10,501 bases of DNA from JAADDK01 sp964425415 (GTDB taxonomy: Archaea > Thermoplasmatota > Thermoplasmata > Thermoplasmatales > Aciduliprofundaceae), in contig CAYRMJ010000046.1 of NCBI GenBank assembly GCA_964425415.1, positions 1 to 10,501 on the forward strand, given 5' to 3'. Positions 1 to 5,970 of this stretch are shown in pieces. Made by a program: the position numbers and the translations under genes. The notes under the pieces are model-generated. The model was not told the DNA's origin, made no database searches, and was given only the letters and a program-made list of their open reading frames with translations. How positions within the stretch are numbered: the stretch's first letter is position 1; the number at the start of each line of letters is the position of its first letter.

Positions 1-1
1 T

Positions 2-31
2 ATTTCAATCCCACCATGGTCATATTTTAAC
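2..31 (-). CRISPR. Leader-proximal CRISPR repeat (array continues off the left edge)
   Basis: A single 30-bp unit. On the minus strand it begins GTTAAAAT, has ACCATGGT in the middle (a perfect 8-bp palindrome) and ends GGGATTGAAAT. This is the layout of the common archaeal repeat family (GTTAAAATCAGACC...GGGATTGAAAT) known from methanogens and other euryarchaea, whose ATTGAAAN end becomes the crRNA 5' handle. That end fixes the orientation: transcription runs right to left and spacers lie to the left, outside the window except for base 1. No second copy lies to the right, so this should be the first, leader-side repeat. With one repeat visible the call rests on family resemblance alone. No cas gene is in the window. 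Confidence 0.75.
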
Positions 32-35
32 CAAC

Positions 36-54
36 GAAATGTAGGGAAATGTAG
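36..54. repeat. Leader direct repeat, 9-mer with 10-bp period
   Basis: GAAATGTAG occurs at 36-44 and again at 46-54, one helical turn apart and only 4 bp from the CRISPR repeat. Position and phasing suggest a protein-binding or integration-anchoring element. The repeat is visible in the sequence; the role is inferred. Confidence 0.5.
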
Positions 55-101
55 TTAATAAATATTTCGGATAATATTTGGTTTTTCGTGAAGGATTTTT
101 A

Positions 102-132
102 TCACTCATCATAGAATATTGTCACACATCAT
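102..132. repeat. Leader direct repeat, 11-mer with 20-bp period
   Basis: TCACTCATCAT at 102-112 recurs as TCACACATCAT at 122-132 with one mismatch. The spacing is 20 bp, about two helical turns. The similarity extends weakly into the flanks (ATATTG, then GTATTG). It could be a paired operator in the CRISPR leader. Confidence 0.45.
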
Positions 133-146
133 CGGTATTGATGTGC

Positions 147-156
147 CTTTATAAAG
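147..156 (-). promoter_or_regulatory. TATA-like box in the CRISPR leader
   Basis: CTTTATAAAG is a self-complementary match to an archaeal TATA box. On the minus strand it predicts transcription from about position 125, roughly 90 nt before the first repeat. Because it is symmetric it could also fire rightward, but no gene follows on that side. A second AT-rich candidate at 55-66 would start transcription at the repeat itself; the sequence does not decide between them. Confidence 0.4.
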
Positions 157-192
157 ATCCGTTGCAAAATCGTAAGTAAAATATATAAATAG

Positions 193-267
193 TAGCGGGG
201 GGTGGATTTGAACCACCGATCTTCGGGTTATGAGCCCGACGGGATTTCCTGGCTACCCCACCCCGCT
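193..267 (-). tRNA. Initiator tRNA-Met (CAU)
   Basis: The minus strand folds into a full cloverleaf. The acceptor stem pairs AGCGGGG with CCCCGCT, with an A discriminator at 193. The anticodon arm is TCGGG, loop CTCATAA, CCCGA (anticodon at 230-232), and the T arm pairs GGTGG with CCACC around TTCAAAT. The A1:U72 pair and three consecutive G:C pairs at the base of the anticodon loop are hallmarks of the archaeal initiator tRNA rather than elongator tRNA-Met. It delivers methionine to the P site with aIF2. The 3' CCA is not encoded (192-190 do not match). No intron interrupts the anticodon loop. Transcription heads into the CRISPR leader, with only a TTTT run (181-178) as a possible stop. Confidence 0.95.
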
Positions 268-290
268 ATATAGGCGTATAGTAGCTCAGA

Positions 291-300
291 TATTTAATAA
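291..300 (-). promoter_or_regulatory. TATA box of the initiator tRNA gene
   Basis: On the minus strand TTATTAAATA lies 24-33 bp upstream of the mature tRNA 5' end at 267, the normal archaeal TATA position for a start at or very near that end. Confidence 0.55.
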
Positions 301-470
301 TTTCTGAACTCCGGCAAAGTTGCGTTATATTTGAAAAATCTCCCTATATTACTGTTATCTGAGTATAATTGTACGGGTCGTATGTGAATGCACGTCTGAT
401 AAAGGCTAATTTCTGCTTATTGTTGTAAACTATTTTGTAGATATTGCAAAGTTCCAAGAACAGGGACACA
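301..470. other. Intergenic stretch, no supported gene
   Basis: I find no convincing gene, RNA motif or long repeat here. The minus strand has a 41-codon GTG-initiated frame (469-344) with no ribosome binding site or promoter. I treat it as chance. Confidence 0.5.
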
Positions 471-480
471 ATTTAAATAT
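471..480 (+). promoter_or_regulatory. TATA box for the 503-3820 gene cluster
   Basis: ATTTAAATAT is centred about 27 bp upstream of the ATG at 503. That is the spacing expected for a leaderless archaeal transcript starting at that codon. Its overlap with the ATG at 479 argues against 479 as the start. Confidence 0.5.
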
Positions 481-502
481 GAATCACACATCTTGGAAAT
501 GG

Positions 503-1198
503 ATGAACTTCATAGAAATCCTAAAAAATCAAAAAATGCAAATGCTGTCCTTCGTGATTTCCATATTCGTGGTTGCAGGTTCTTTTGCAGCAGGGTGGCT
601 TCTCACAGTTCTCACGCCACTATTTGTGTTTCTGATTTTCAAGTTTCTAAAAGTTTGGAGAAATAGAGAGCGCCTTGCCTACGGGCTGGCTGCAATAATA
701 ATCGGAACAATGCTCTTCTTTTTCATATTTTCCCATGAAGTTGCAAACGTTGATACTCAGAAGTTTGGAAGAGGCAATCTTACCGTGAAAATAACAGGTT
801 ATTCCTCTACAGATTTCAACAAGCCTGCAGTTGTTGATGTGATTTATAAAGGCAAAGTTAACACCACATTGTACTACGAGGTTAACAGAACTACAGATGG
901 GTCCATGGTTAAATCGGGGTACGTTAACGGAACTGTGCAGAACGGTGAAACGCATTATCATTTCACTTTGAACGTTACAGAGGGTATATACTATGTAAAA
1001 ATTGTGGTGAACAAGGATGTTGTTTACGGAGAGGTTCTCAGAGAAACTCCAGATAATCTTTTTGTTAATTTTATAAAGTTCAGTGGTCTTTATGTAATTG
1101 GTATATTGGGTGTTCTGTATTCTCTATTCATTTTCGGAGTGTACATGATCAGAAAGAATCAGGAGTTGATGGCGTTGCGGTATGAACCAAAAAAATGA
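503..1198 (+). CDS. Membrane protein with an external, glycosylation-rich domain
   Basis: I do not recognise a family. From the ATG at 503 the protein has 231 residues. Two closely spaced hydrophobic segments (about 14-32 and 35-49) are followed by a basic loop (KVWRNRER), a third segment (about 58-77), a hydrophilic domain of about 110 residues, a final membrane segment (about 193-216) and a short basic tail. The positive-inside rule puts the hydrophilic domain outside the cell. That domain has five N-glycosylation sequons (NLT, NTT, NRT, NGT, NVT) and alternating beta-type strands, suggesting an immunoglobulin-like fold. The ATG at 479 is in frame but lies in the TATA box and lacks a ribosome binding site, so 503 (leaderless) is preferred. 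It overlaps the next gene by 17 nt, which suggests translational coupling. The function is unknown. Confidence 0.8.
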   Translation: MNFIEILKNQKMQMLSFVISIFVVAGSFAAGWLLTVLTPLFVFLIFKFLKVWRNRERLAYGLAAIIIGTMLFFFIFSHEVANVDTQKFGRGNLTVKITGYSSTDFNKPAVVDVIYKGKVNTTLYYEVNRTTDGSMVKSGYVNGTVQNGETHYHFTLNVTEGIYYVKIVVNKDVVYGEVLRETPDNLFVNFIKFSGLYVIGILGVLYSLFIFGVYMIRKNQELMALRYEPKK

Positions 1199-1541
1199 AT
1201 TAATAATTTTGGTTCTCTACTCATCTCTTATATTCACAATATCATCCATTCGCGGGAGTGAGATACCATCTCAGGTTTCCCCCTTTTCTTCTTGTTTTCA
1301 TTTTGTTCTGTATTTTTTGTATTCATTTGCAATTTATATGTACTTTCAGGCTCCGTTTAAGAGTTATCTTTTTGGAGTGATTTATGCTGCCAGCGATGAG
1401 ATTCACCAATTATTCGTACCGGGCCGCTCATGCGATCCCATGGATTTTTTGGTTGATTCCGCAGCTCTGGCCACTGGACTACTTTTGATTCATCTATGGA
1501 AACCCTTATCTACATTTTTAACATCATCATCTCGTGGATGA
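1182..1541 (+). CDS. VanZ-like membrane protein
   Basis: This 119-residue protein has about four hydrophobic segments and the conserved core of the VanZ-like family. It has a histidine in the second segment (FHFVLYF, H40), then SDEIHQLFVPGR at residues 71-82, then acidic residues D86, D89 and D92 leading into the last segment. VanZ of the vancomycin cluster gives low-level teicoplanin resistance. Archaeal relatives have no peptidoglycan target, and their role is unknown, perhaps in envelope or lipid processes. The ATG lies within the last codons of the upstream gene with no close ribosome binding site (AGGAG is 16 nt away), so translation probably depends on coupling. It overlaps the next gene by 8 nt. 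Family assignment is fairly sure; function is not. Confidence 0.85.
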   Translation: MNQKNELIILVLYSSLIFTISSIRGSEIPSQVSPFSSCFHFVLYFLYSFAIYMYFQAPFKSYLFGVIYAASDEIHQLFVPGRSCDPMDFLVDSAALATGLLLIHLWKPLSTFLTSSSRG

Positions 1542-3453
1542 AAAGGACGCAGAGAAGCTGATGAATCAAGGTGAGTTTCAAAAAGCCTATGAAATTTATA
1601 AAGAGCTTGTGAATTCTGGAAAAAAAGATCCTGTTATTTACAACAACTGTGGTGTGGCTTTGGATTCACTTGGAAAACATCATGAGGCTATTGAATGTTA
1701 TAAAGAAGCTCTCAAACTTGATCCAAATTACGCTACTGCTTACTACAATCTTGCAAATGCACTTGTTTATGTTAGGGATTACGATGGGGCATTGGAGAGC
1801 TATAAAAACGCATTGACTCTAAATCCAGATATGAAAGATGCTTACATTGACCTAGCAAATCTCTATCTTTTGATGAATGAGCTTGGAATGATGCGTAAAA
1901 CGGTGCGCTATGCCATTGAAAGGTACAGAGATGATCCTGATTTGATTTATTCTGCCGCGTTGGTTCTGCTGGATGCAGGAGATGTTAACACTGCAATCAC
2001 TTTGCTTAGATACTGTATTGAAATGCGAGACGATCCGAGCTATTGGAATGCTTTGGGAAACGCGTATTATGCGTTGGACAGATTTGAAGATGCACTCAAA
2101 AGCTATGATCGTGCTCTGGAAATTGACAGAAACAACGCTGAAGCGTGGAACAATAAAGGATTCACATATTTTACCACTGGCCGCATGATGCTGGCCATTG
2201 AATGCTATACGAAGGCTCTTGAGCTTAATCCAAAGTATCGTCAGGCATGGTACAATCGTGCATATACCTATCACGCCATGGGTAAGTTGAACAAAGCTGT
2301 CCATGATTATTGGATGGCTCTGCGTCTGGAGCCCATGGATGAGGTTGCGTGGAACAACATGGGTAACGCGCTTTACAATTTAAAACAGTACATGATTTCC
2401 ATACCTTACTTTATGAAGGCAGTAACGATAAATCCTGATTATGATATTGCGTGGAACAATATAGGAAACGCATTGGACCGCATGCACATGCACCAATACT
2501 CAATCCCTTTTCACGAGAAGGCGTTGAGCCTGAACTCTAAATTTGATTACGCATGGCATGCGAAGGGGCATGCTCTGTGCGAACTTGGAAAGCATGAGGA
2601 GGCTTTAGAGTACATTGAAACTGCCCTTGATTTGAATCCTGACTACGGGGACACATGGTATTGGAGGGCCAAGTGTCTATACCATCTTGGGCAGTATGAG
2701 GAAGCCATTGCATCTCTTGAAAACGCTGTGAAAAAGGATCCTGAGGACCCGGCTGAGTGCTACATGCTCATGGGAGACATATACAACATGCTTGGGTACG
2801 ATGTTGAAGCTCAGAGAAGCTATACGCATGCGTTAAATTACGCAAATCAAGAGCAGAAAGCAGAAATATACATAAAAATGAACAGATACGAAGAAGCGTT
2901 ATCTTTAGGTGATGATGAGCTCAAAGCCAAGATACTGTATCGTCTTGGAAGATATGAGGACATACTTAATTTGGAGGGAGAATCACCTAAGGTAAAGTAT
3001 GCAAAAGTGCTTGCTTTGGAAGCTTTAGGGAGATATGAAGATGCGCTGAGAGTTTTAAATACTTTGGGTGATAAATATCAAAAGGAACGCATGTTTCTTG
3101 AATTTCTATTGGGAAAGCGAAAGTTCAACATGTCAGAGTGCAAAGGTACAAAGTTCTGTCATCGTGTAGCCGCAACTTTAATTGATATGGGGCGTTTGGA
3201 TACGGCGGAGAGAATACTCAGTAGATTGAAGACTAAGGAATCTTACTATTTGCTTGGTAAAATTTATATCAAACGAGGTGAGTTTAAAGAGGCAAAGAGA
3301 TATTATGATATTTCCATTGGATTGGGAATGGAAATTCCACTTGATGAGCTTGAAGAAGTGATGCGCAATGAGAAGGTACTATCTGAGCAAAAAGAAAATA
3401 AAGGAAATAAAAAAGAATCTGGCAATGAACGTGTGGATAGAGGGAAAAGTTGA
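1534..3453 (+). CDS. Large tetratricopeptide-repeat (TPR) protein
   Basis: This 639-residue protein consists almost entirely of TPR units of about 34 residues. Around thirteen consecutive repeats run to about residue 440 (typical phrase: AWNNxGNALxxLGxxxxAIxxYxKALxLNP), and shorter, degenerate helical repeats continue to about 605. TPR arrays form a superhelical scaffold for binding other proteins. No catalytic domain, signal peptide or membrane segment is visible, so it is probably cytosolic. The start is GTG, 8 nt inside the VanZ-like gene, without a clear ribosome binding site. The next Met is residue 10. The last ~29 residues are a Lys/Glu/Asn-rich tail not resembling TPR; that stretch is read in another frame as the start of the PUA gene. 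The partner is unknown; the neighbours suggest an envelope- or translation-linked role, but this is weak. Confidence 0.92.
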   Translation: MDEKDAEKLMNQGEFQKAYEIYKELVNSGKKDPVIYNNCGVALDSLGKHHEAIECYKEALKLDPNYATAYYNLANALVYVRDYDGALESYKNALTLNPDMKDAYIDLANLYLLMNELGMMRKTVRYAIERYRDDPDLIYSAALVLLDAGDVNTAITLLRYCIEMRDDPSYWNALGNAYYALDRFEDALKSYDRALEIDRNNAEAWNNKGFTYFTTGRMMLAIECYTKALELNPKYRQAWYNRAYTYHAMGKLNKAVHDYWMALRLEPMDEVAWNNMGNALYNLKQYMISIPYFMKAVTINPDYDIAWNNIGNALDRMHMHQYSIPFHEKALSLNSKFDYAWHAKGHALCELGKHEEALEYIETALDLNPDYGDTWYWRAKCLYHLGQYEEAIASLENAVKKDPEDPAECYMLMGDIYNMLGYDVEAQRSYTHALNYANQEQKAEIYIKMNRYEEALSLGDDELKAKILYRLGRYEDILNLEGESPKVKYAKVLALEALGRYEDALRVLNTLGDKYQKERMFLEFLLGKRKFNMSECKGTKFCHRVAATLIDMGRLDTAERILSRLKTKESYYLLGKIYIKRGEFKEAKRYYDISIGLGMEIPLDELEEVMRNEKVLSEQKENKGNKKESGNERVDRGKS

Positions 3454-3820
3454 GATTTTGGAAGATGAAGTTTCGGTGATTCTTATAGATGGCATTCCAT
3501 CTTTCTTTGAGTATGAGGGTTTATACTATCCTACTGTTCTATTGCTCCTTCATAATACTCCCGCATCTAAATATGTTACAGTGGATATGGGTGCGGTCAA
3601 ACATGTGTTGAATGGAGCAAATGTATTTGCCGCAGGCATTGTGGATGCAGATGCTGAAATATCACCCGGTAGCGGAGTGTATGTTAGGGATGAAAAATAT
3701 CATAAGCCCATTGCGGTTGGGATTGCTCTTATGAACGGTGCGGATATGGTAAATTCTAAAAGCGGAGCTGCGGTTAAAACTTTGCATTATTATGGTGATG
3801 TAATTACAAACTATTCGTAA
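3368..3820 (+). CDS. PUA-domain RNA-binding protein, MCT-1/Tma20-like
   Basis: This 150-residue protein has a pre-PUA N-terminal part (about 1-65, LSKKKIKEIKKNL then IDGIPSFFEYEGLYYPT) and a C-terminal PUA domain (about 69-145, VDMGAVKHVLNGANVFAAG to the terminal LHYYGD). The eukaryotic relatives MCT-1/Tma20 bind the small ribosomal subunit and act in initiation and recycling; the archaeal protein is presumed to bind rRNA or tRNA. The ATG at 3368 is chosen over the in-frame ATG at 3425 because the lysine-rich first helix belongs to the family's normal N-terminus, the length then matches the usual ~150-160, and a GTGAT ribosome-binding-like element lies 5 nt upstream (3358-3362). This makes an 86-nt out-of-frame overlap with the TPR gene. 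Its 3' end overlaps a convergent small gene by 10 nt. Confidence 0.88.
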   Translation: MRRYYLSKKKIKEIKKNLAMNVWIEGKVEILEDEVSVILIDGIPSFFEYEGLYYPTVLLLLHNTPASKYVTVDMGAVKHVLNGANVFAAGIVDADAEISPGSGVYVRDEKYHKPIAVGIALMNGADMVNSKSGAAVKTLHYYGDVITNYS

Positions 3821-3966
3821 TGACCTTTTGGGATCTCAAAAATAAAGAAAGATGAAGCCATCCACGAAGCTCCCGCTATCAACGCCAGTATATTCTGCCA
3901 CAGCCCGTAAGCTATTAAAGCTAACGGCACTCCGTATAGCAGCGTGTAAGCGAGAGCCCTATTCAT
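3811..3966 (-). CDS. Small hydrophobic membrane protein, 51 aa
   Basis: A short open frame lies directly after rpl12 on the same strand: ATG at 3966, 12 nt after the rpl12 stop, ending TAG at 3813-3811. A ribosome binding site GGTGA lies 6-7 nt upstream. The product starts MNRALAYTLLYGVPLALIAY, is strongly hydrophobic through about residue 43 (one long or two short membrane segments) and ends in a polar tail PKGHYE. It is not in the usual L1-L10-L12 operon, and I do not recognise a family. Hydrophobic continuity, the ribosome binding site and operon-like spacing support a real gene. The last 10 nt overlap the 3' end of the convergent PUA gene, so both stop codons sit in a 10-bp window. Confidence 0.65.
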   Translation of the reverse strand: MNRALAYTLLYGVPLALIAYGLWQNILALIAGASWMASSFFIFEIPKGHYE

Positions 3967-3978
3967 TCACTCACCGAC

Positions 3979-4296
3979 TTATCCGAACAGAGCTCCGAGG
4001 CCTGCAATCGCTTCTTCCTCTTTCTTTTCCTCTTGCTCTTCCTCTTTCTTCTCTTCCTTCTTTTCCTCTTTCTTCTCCTCGCCGCCGCTTGGTGCCGCTG
4101 CGGGCGCTGCTGCTGGTGCAAATGCTGCAGTCTTTATCGCTTCTTCAATGTCTATCTCACTGAGCGCAGAAACCAGAGCTTTGATTCTTGCGGTATCTGG
4201 CTCTGCTCCCGCTGCCTTGATTATGTTCGCTATTCCATCCTCTGTTATCTCTTTCCCAAGCGAATGCAGGATTAATGCACTATACACATACTCCAT
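3979..4296 (-). CDS. rpl12: Large-subunit ribosomal protein P1 (archaeal L12)
   Basis: This 105-residue acidic stalk protein binds as dimers to P0/L10 and recruits the translational GTPases aEF1A and aEF2. An N-terminal dimerisation domain (about 1-60, starting MEYVYSALILHSLGKEITED) is followed by an Ala/Pro hinge (AAFAPAAAPAAAP), a highly charged Glu/Lys stretch and the conserved tail EEEAIAGLGALFG that contacts elongation factors. Length and domain order are normal for archaea. A strong ribosome binding site (AAGGAGGT, 4303-4310) lies in the 19-nt gap after rpl10, matching the need for several copies of P1 per ribosome. Identity is certain. Confidence 0.97.
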   Translation of the reverse strand: MEYVYSALILHSLGKEITEDGIANIIKAAGAEPDTARIKALVSALSEIDIEEAIKTAAFAPAAAPAAAPSGGEEKKEEKKEEKKEEEQEEKKEEEAIAGLGALFG

Positions 4297-4315
4297 TTTT
4301 ACTACCTCCTTTCAT

Positions 4316-5308
4316 TCATCCAAACAGACTTCCGAGGCCTGCAATAGCCTCTTCTTCTTTGTTCTCATCCTCTTCTTCTTCAGCCTTTTTCGGCTCTTCT
4401 TCTTTCTTTTCCTCTTTTACTTCCGCATGACCGGAAGATATTAAACCTTTCAGTTCCTCGTCCAATCCTTCGGAGAGTTTAGATGCGAGAGCTAACATCT
4501 CTCCATAAGCTTTTCCCAGCAATAATGGGAGAGTGTCTGAATTAACCACTCCCGCATTGACCGCGAGGTTAAGTGCCTTTGCATGTGCACTGGAGATCAG
4601 GATTCTCACAGTTATGGTTGTTGGATACGCAGCATTCACACTGAGATTTATTGCACTCTGTATAGCGTTGAGCACATCTCCATAGACCTTCTCAGAATCA
4701 ACCTCCAGTACATCCTTCGGAAATACCATTCCATCTTCGTAAGCGGCTCTCAAATCCAAACCCACAGTCATAGGATAAATCTCAAGCTTGGTTAGAACCT
4801 GAGCAAGATCCCTGCCTATCACCTCTCCCTTCTTAACTACAACGGTGTCTTTTCTAATGACTATCTTTCCCTTCTGAATCGCCGCGGGTATTCCAACCTT
4901 CTGAAACTCACTTATTATCGGACCGGGTTTGAACGGAGTCTCCCCTTCATGCACCACGATGTCCTCAGGAGCAATTTCTCCTCCCTTTGCAGGAGCCTTT
5001 GTTTTACTTGCGTCAAGCATCTTCACGAGCTTGAAAGCATCTATGTCTGTGAAAATTATGCCCGTCTGCCCATCAATGTAGTTTGCAAGGTCCTTTATGT
5101 TTTCTTTGTTAGATTTCTCTATTGCTAACTTTATGAGTCTGTTTTTTCCAACAATGAATACCGATTTATCTTTCAAGCTTGCACGCATCTTTTGCATCTG
5201 AGGTGCGGGAATGTTGTTTATATTCACTATTCCAACCACGGGATACTTCTCAATAAGCTCCACAAGCCTGTCCACGAATTTGTATTTCCATGGTGCAACA
5301 TGAGCCAT
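4316..5308 (-). CDS. rpl10: Large-subunit ribosomal protein P0 (archaeal L10)
   Basis: This 330-residue protein anchors the P stalk: it binds 23S rRNA and carries the L12 dimers. The N-terminal rRNA-binding domain (start MAHVAPWKYK, with VGIVNINNIPAPQMQKMR and FIVGKNRLIKLAIEK) is followed by the archaeal/eukaryotic insertion domain, a helical spine for L12 dimers, and a charged tail ending EEEAIAGLGSLFG, almost identical to the rpl12 tail. Two adjacent ATG codons are available (5311 and 5308). The second is preferred because the ribosome binding site GAGGTGA (5315-5321) is 6 nt from it but only 3 nt from the first. That site overlaps the rpl1 stop codon, so the two genes are probably translationally coupled. 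Identity is certain. Confidence 0.97.
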   Translation of the reverse strand: MAHVAPWKYKFVDRLVELIEKYPVVGIVNINNIPAPQMQKMRASLKDKSVFIVGKNRLIKLAIEKSNKENIKDLANYIDGQTGIIFTDIDAFKLVKMLDASKTKAPAKGGEIAPEDIVVHEGETPFKPGPIISEFQKVGIPAAIQKGKIVIRKDTVVVKKGEVIGRDLAQVLTKLEIYPMTVGLDLRAAYEDGMVFPKDVLEVDSEKVYGDVLNAIQSAINLSVNAAYPTTITVRILISSAHAKALNLAVNAGVVNSDTLPLLLGKAYGEMLALASKLSEGLDEELKGLISSGHAEVKEEKKEEEPKKAEEEEDENKEEEAIAGLGSLFG

Positions 5309-5314
5309 CATAAA

Positions 5315-5956
5315 TCACCTCAATTTAATGCGGACCGCTGGGCCCATGGTTGTTTTCACATACACGGAATCTATGTTTTGCAAGCCTCTCTCAAGCTTGT
5401 GCTCCAGTCTCTTAATTACTTCTTCTATGTTCTCAGCAATCTCTTCCGGAGCCATGTTCTTTGTGCCCACAGGTACATGGAATGTCCTTTTGTCCTTACT
5501 CCTCATTCTCACGGTCTTTTTTAGATTGTTTATCACAGGGCAAGGATCTCCGCCCGGTGGTATGGGCTTTGGCATCTTGCCGCGAGGACCCAATATGACA
5601 CCAAGGACTTTACCTATCCTGCCCATTAGAGGTGCTTCTGCCACGAAGAAGTCGTATTGATTTGCAATTTTTCGCGCGTTTCTTTTGTTCTCCGCAAGTT
5701 TGTCAATTTCCTCTGGAGGTATTATAAGGTCAGCACATTCCTTTCCTTTAAGCGCAGTCTCTCCTGAAGCAAAAAGAGCTACTTTCACATCTCTACCTCT
5801 ACCATGAGGCAAAATAACTTCTTCATTCACCCTGTTTTTGGGAATGCTCAAATCCACATCTTTCAGATTTATCGCAAGGTCCACACTCTCAAGGAACTTC
5901 CTATCCTTTGAGTTGCTTATCGCTTCCTGAACAGCTTTCACGATATTGTTCTCCAA
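5315..5956 (-). CDS. rpl1: Large-subunit ribosomal protein L1
   Basis: This 213-residue protein is of normal archaeal length. It builds the L1 stalk at the E site, which helps release deacylated tRNA. It has the L1 signatures RKFLESVDLAINLK (19-32), the second-domain motif PRGKMPKP (124-131), and TMGPAVRI near the C-terminus. The start is TTG, not ATG: it is the only start in a position to use the strong ribosome binding site AAGGAGGTG (5962-5970), 5 nt away, and it gives the family-typical N-terminus. Archaeal and bacterial L1 proteins are known to repress their own operon by binding mRNA. Here a hairpin with the expected architecture lies immediately upstream (5968-6005), next to the ribosome binding site. 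The weak initiation codon may serve the same control. Confidence 0.97.
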   Translation of the reverse strand: MENNIVKAVQEAISNSKDRKFLESVDLAINLKDVDLSIPKNRVNEEVILPHGRGRDVKVALFASGETALKGKECADLIIPPEEIDKLAENKRNARKIANQYDFFVAEAPLMGRIGKVLGVILGPRGKMPKPIPPGGDPCPVINNLKKTVRMRSKDKRTFHVPVGTKNMAPEEIAENIEEVIKRLEHKLERGLQNIDSVYVKTTMGPAVRIKLR

Positions 5957-5961
5957 TTGAA

Positions 5962-5970
5962 CACCTCCTT
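5962..5970 (-). promoter_or_regulatory. Ribosome binding site that fixes the TTG start of rpl1
   Basis: AAGGAGGTG, with a 5-nt spacer (TTCAA) to the TTG at 5956. It is one of the strongest anti-16S matches in the window. Its first three bases also form part of the right arm of the upstream hairpin. Confidence 0.8.

Larger units (their letters stand above)
32..192 (-). promoter_or_regulatory. Putative CRISPR leader
   Basis: This AT-rich, non-coding stretch lies between the CRISPR repeat and the tRNA 3' end, on the side where a leader must lie given the repeat orientation. It has no open frame of note. It holds two sets of direct repeats (36-54 and 102-132) and two TATA-like elements for minus-strand transcription: CTTTATAAAG at 147-156, predicting a start near 125, and AATATTTATTAA at 55-66, predicting a start near 34, right at the first repeat. 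The role as promoter and spacer-integration site is inferred from position. Confidence 0.6.

Noticed and set aside
141..179. 12-codon frame (MCLYKDPLQNRK) in the CRISPR leader
   Set aside because: Too short, no initiation signal, and it spans the TATA-like element.
376..420. Possible C/D-box small RNA (TGTGAATG followed by CTGA)
   Set aside because: The C box does not fit RTGATGA and no paired second box set or terminal stem is visible.
344..469. 41-codon minus-strand frame with GTG start
   Set aside because: No ribosome binding site, no promoter at the right distance and no recognisable protein pattern; frames of this length arise by chance in AT-rich DNA.
1852..2304. 150-codon antisense frame inside the TPR gene
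   Set aside because: Shadow of the repeat-rich codon pattern; no start signals, and the plus-strand TPR units are unmistakable.
3425..3820. Shorter PUA gene starting at the ATG at 3425
   Set aside because: It would remove the family's lysine-rich first helix and lacks a ribosome binding site; the 3368 start fits family length better.
3979..4350. Near-identical sequence at the 3' ends of rpl12 and rpl10, suggesting a repeat or recombination
   Set aside because: Both encode the conserved AIAGLGxLFG stalk tail of archaeal P0 and P1, which is similar by function; no need for a mobile or repeat element.
3852..4444. Overlapping plus-strand frames rich in Leu, Phe and Ser
   Set aside because: They are the antisense of the Glu/Lys/Ala-rich tails of rpl12 and rpl10, which produce long open frames by composition.
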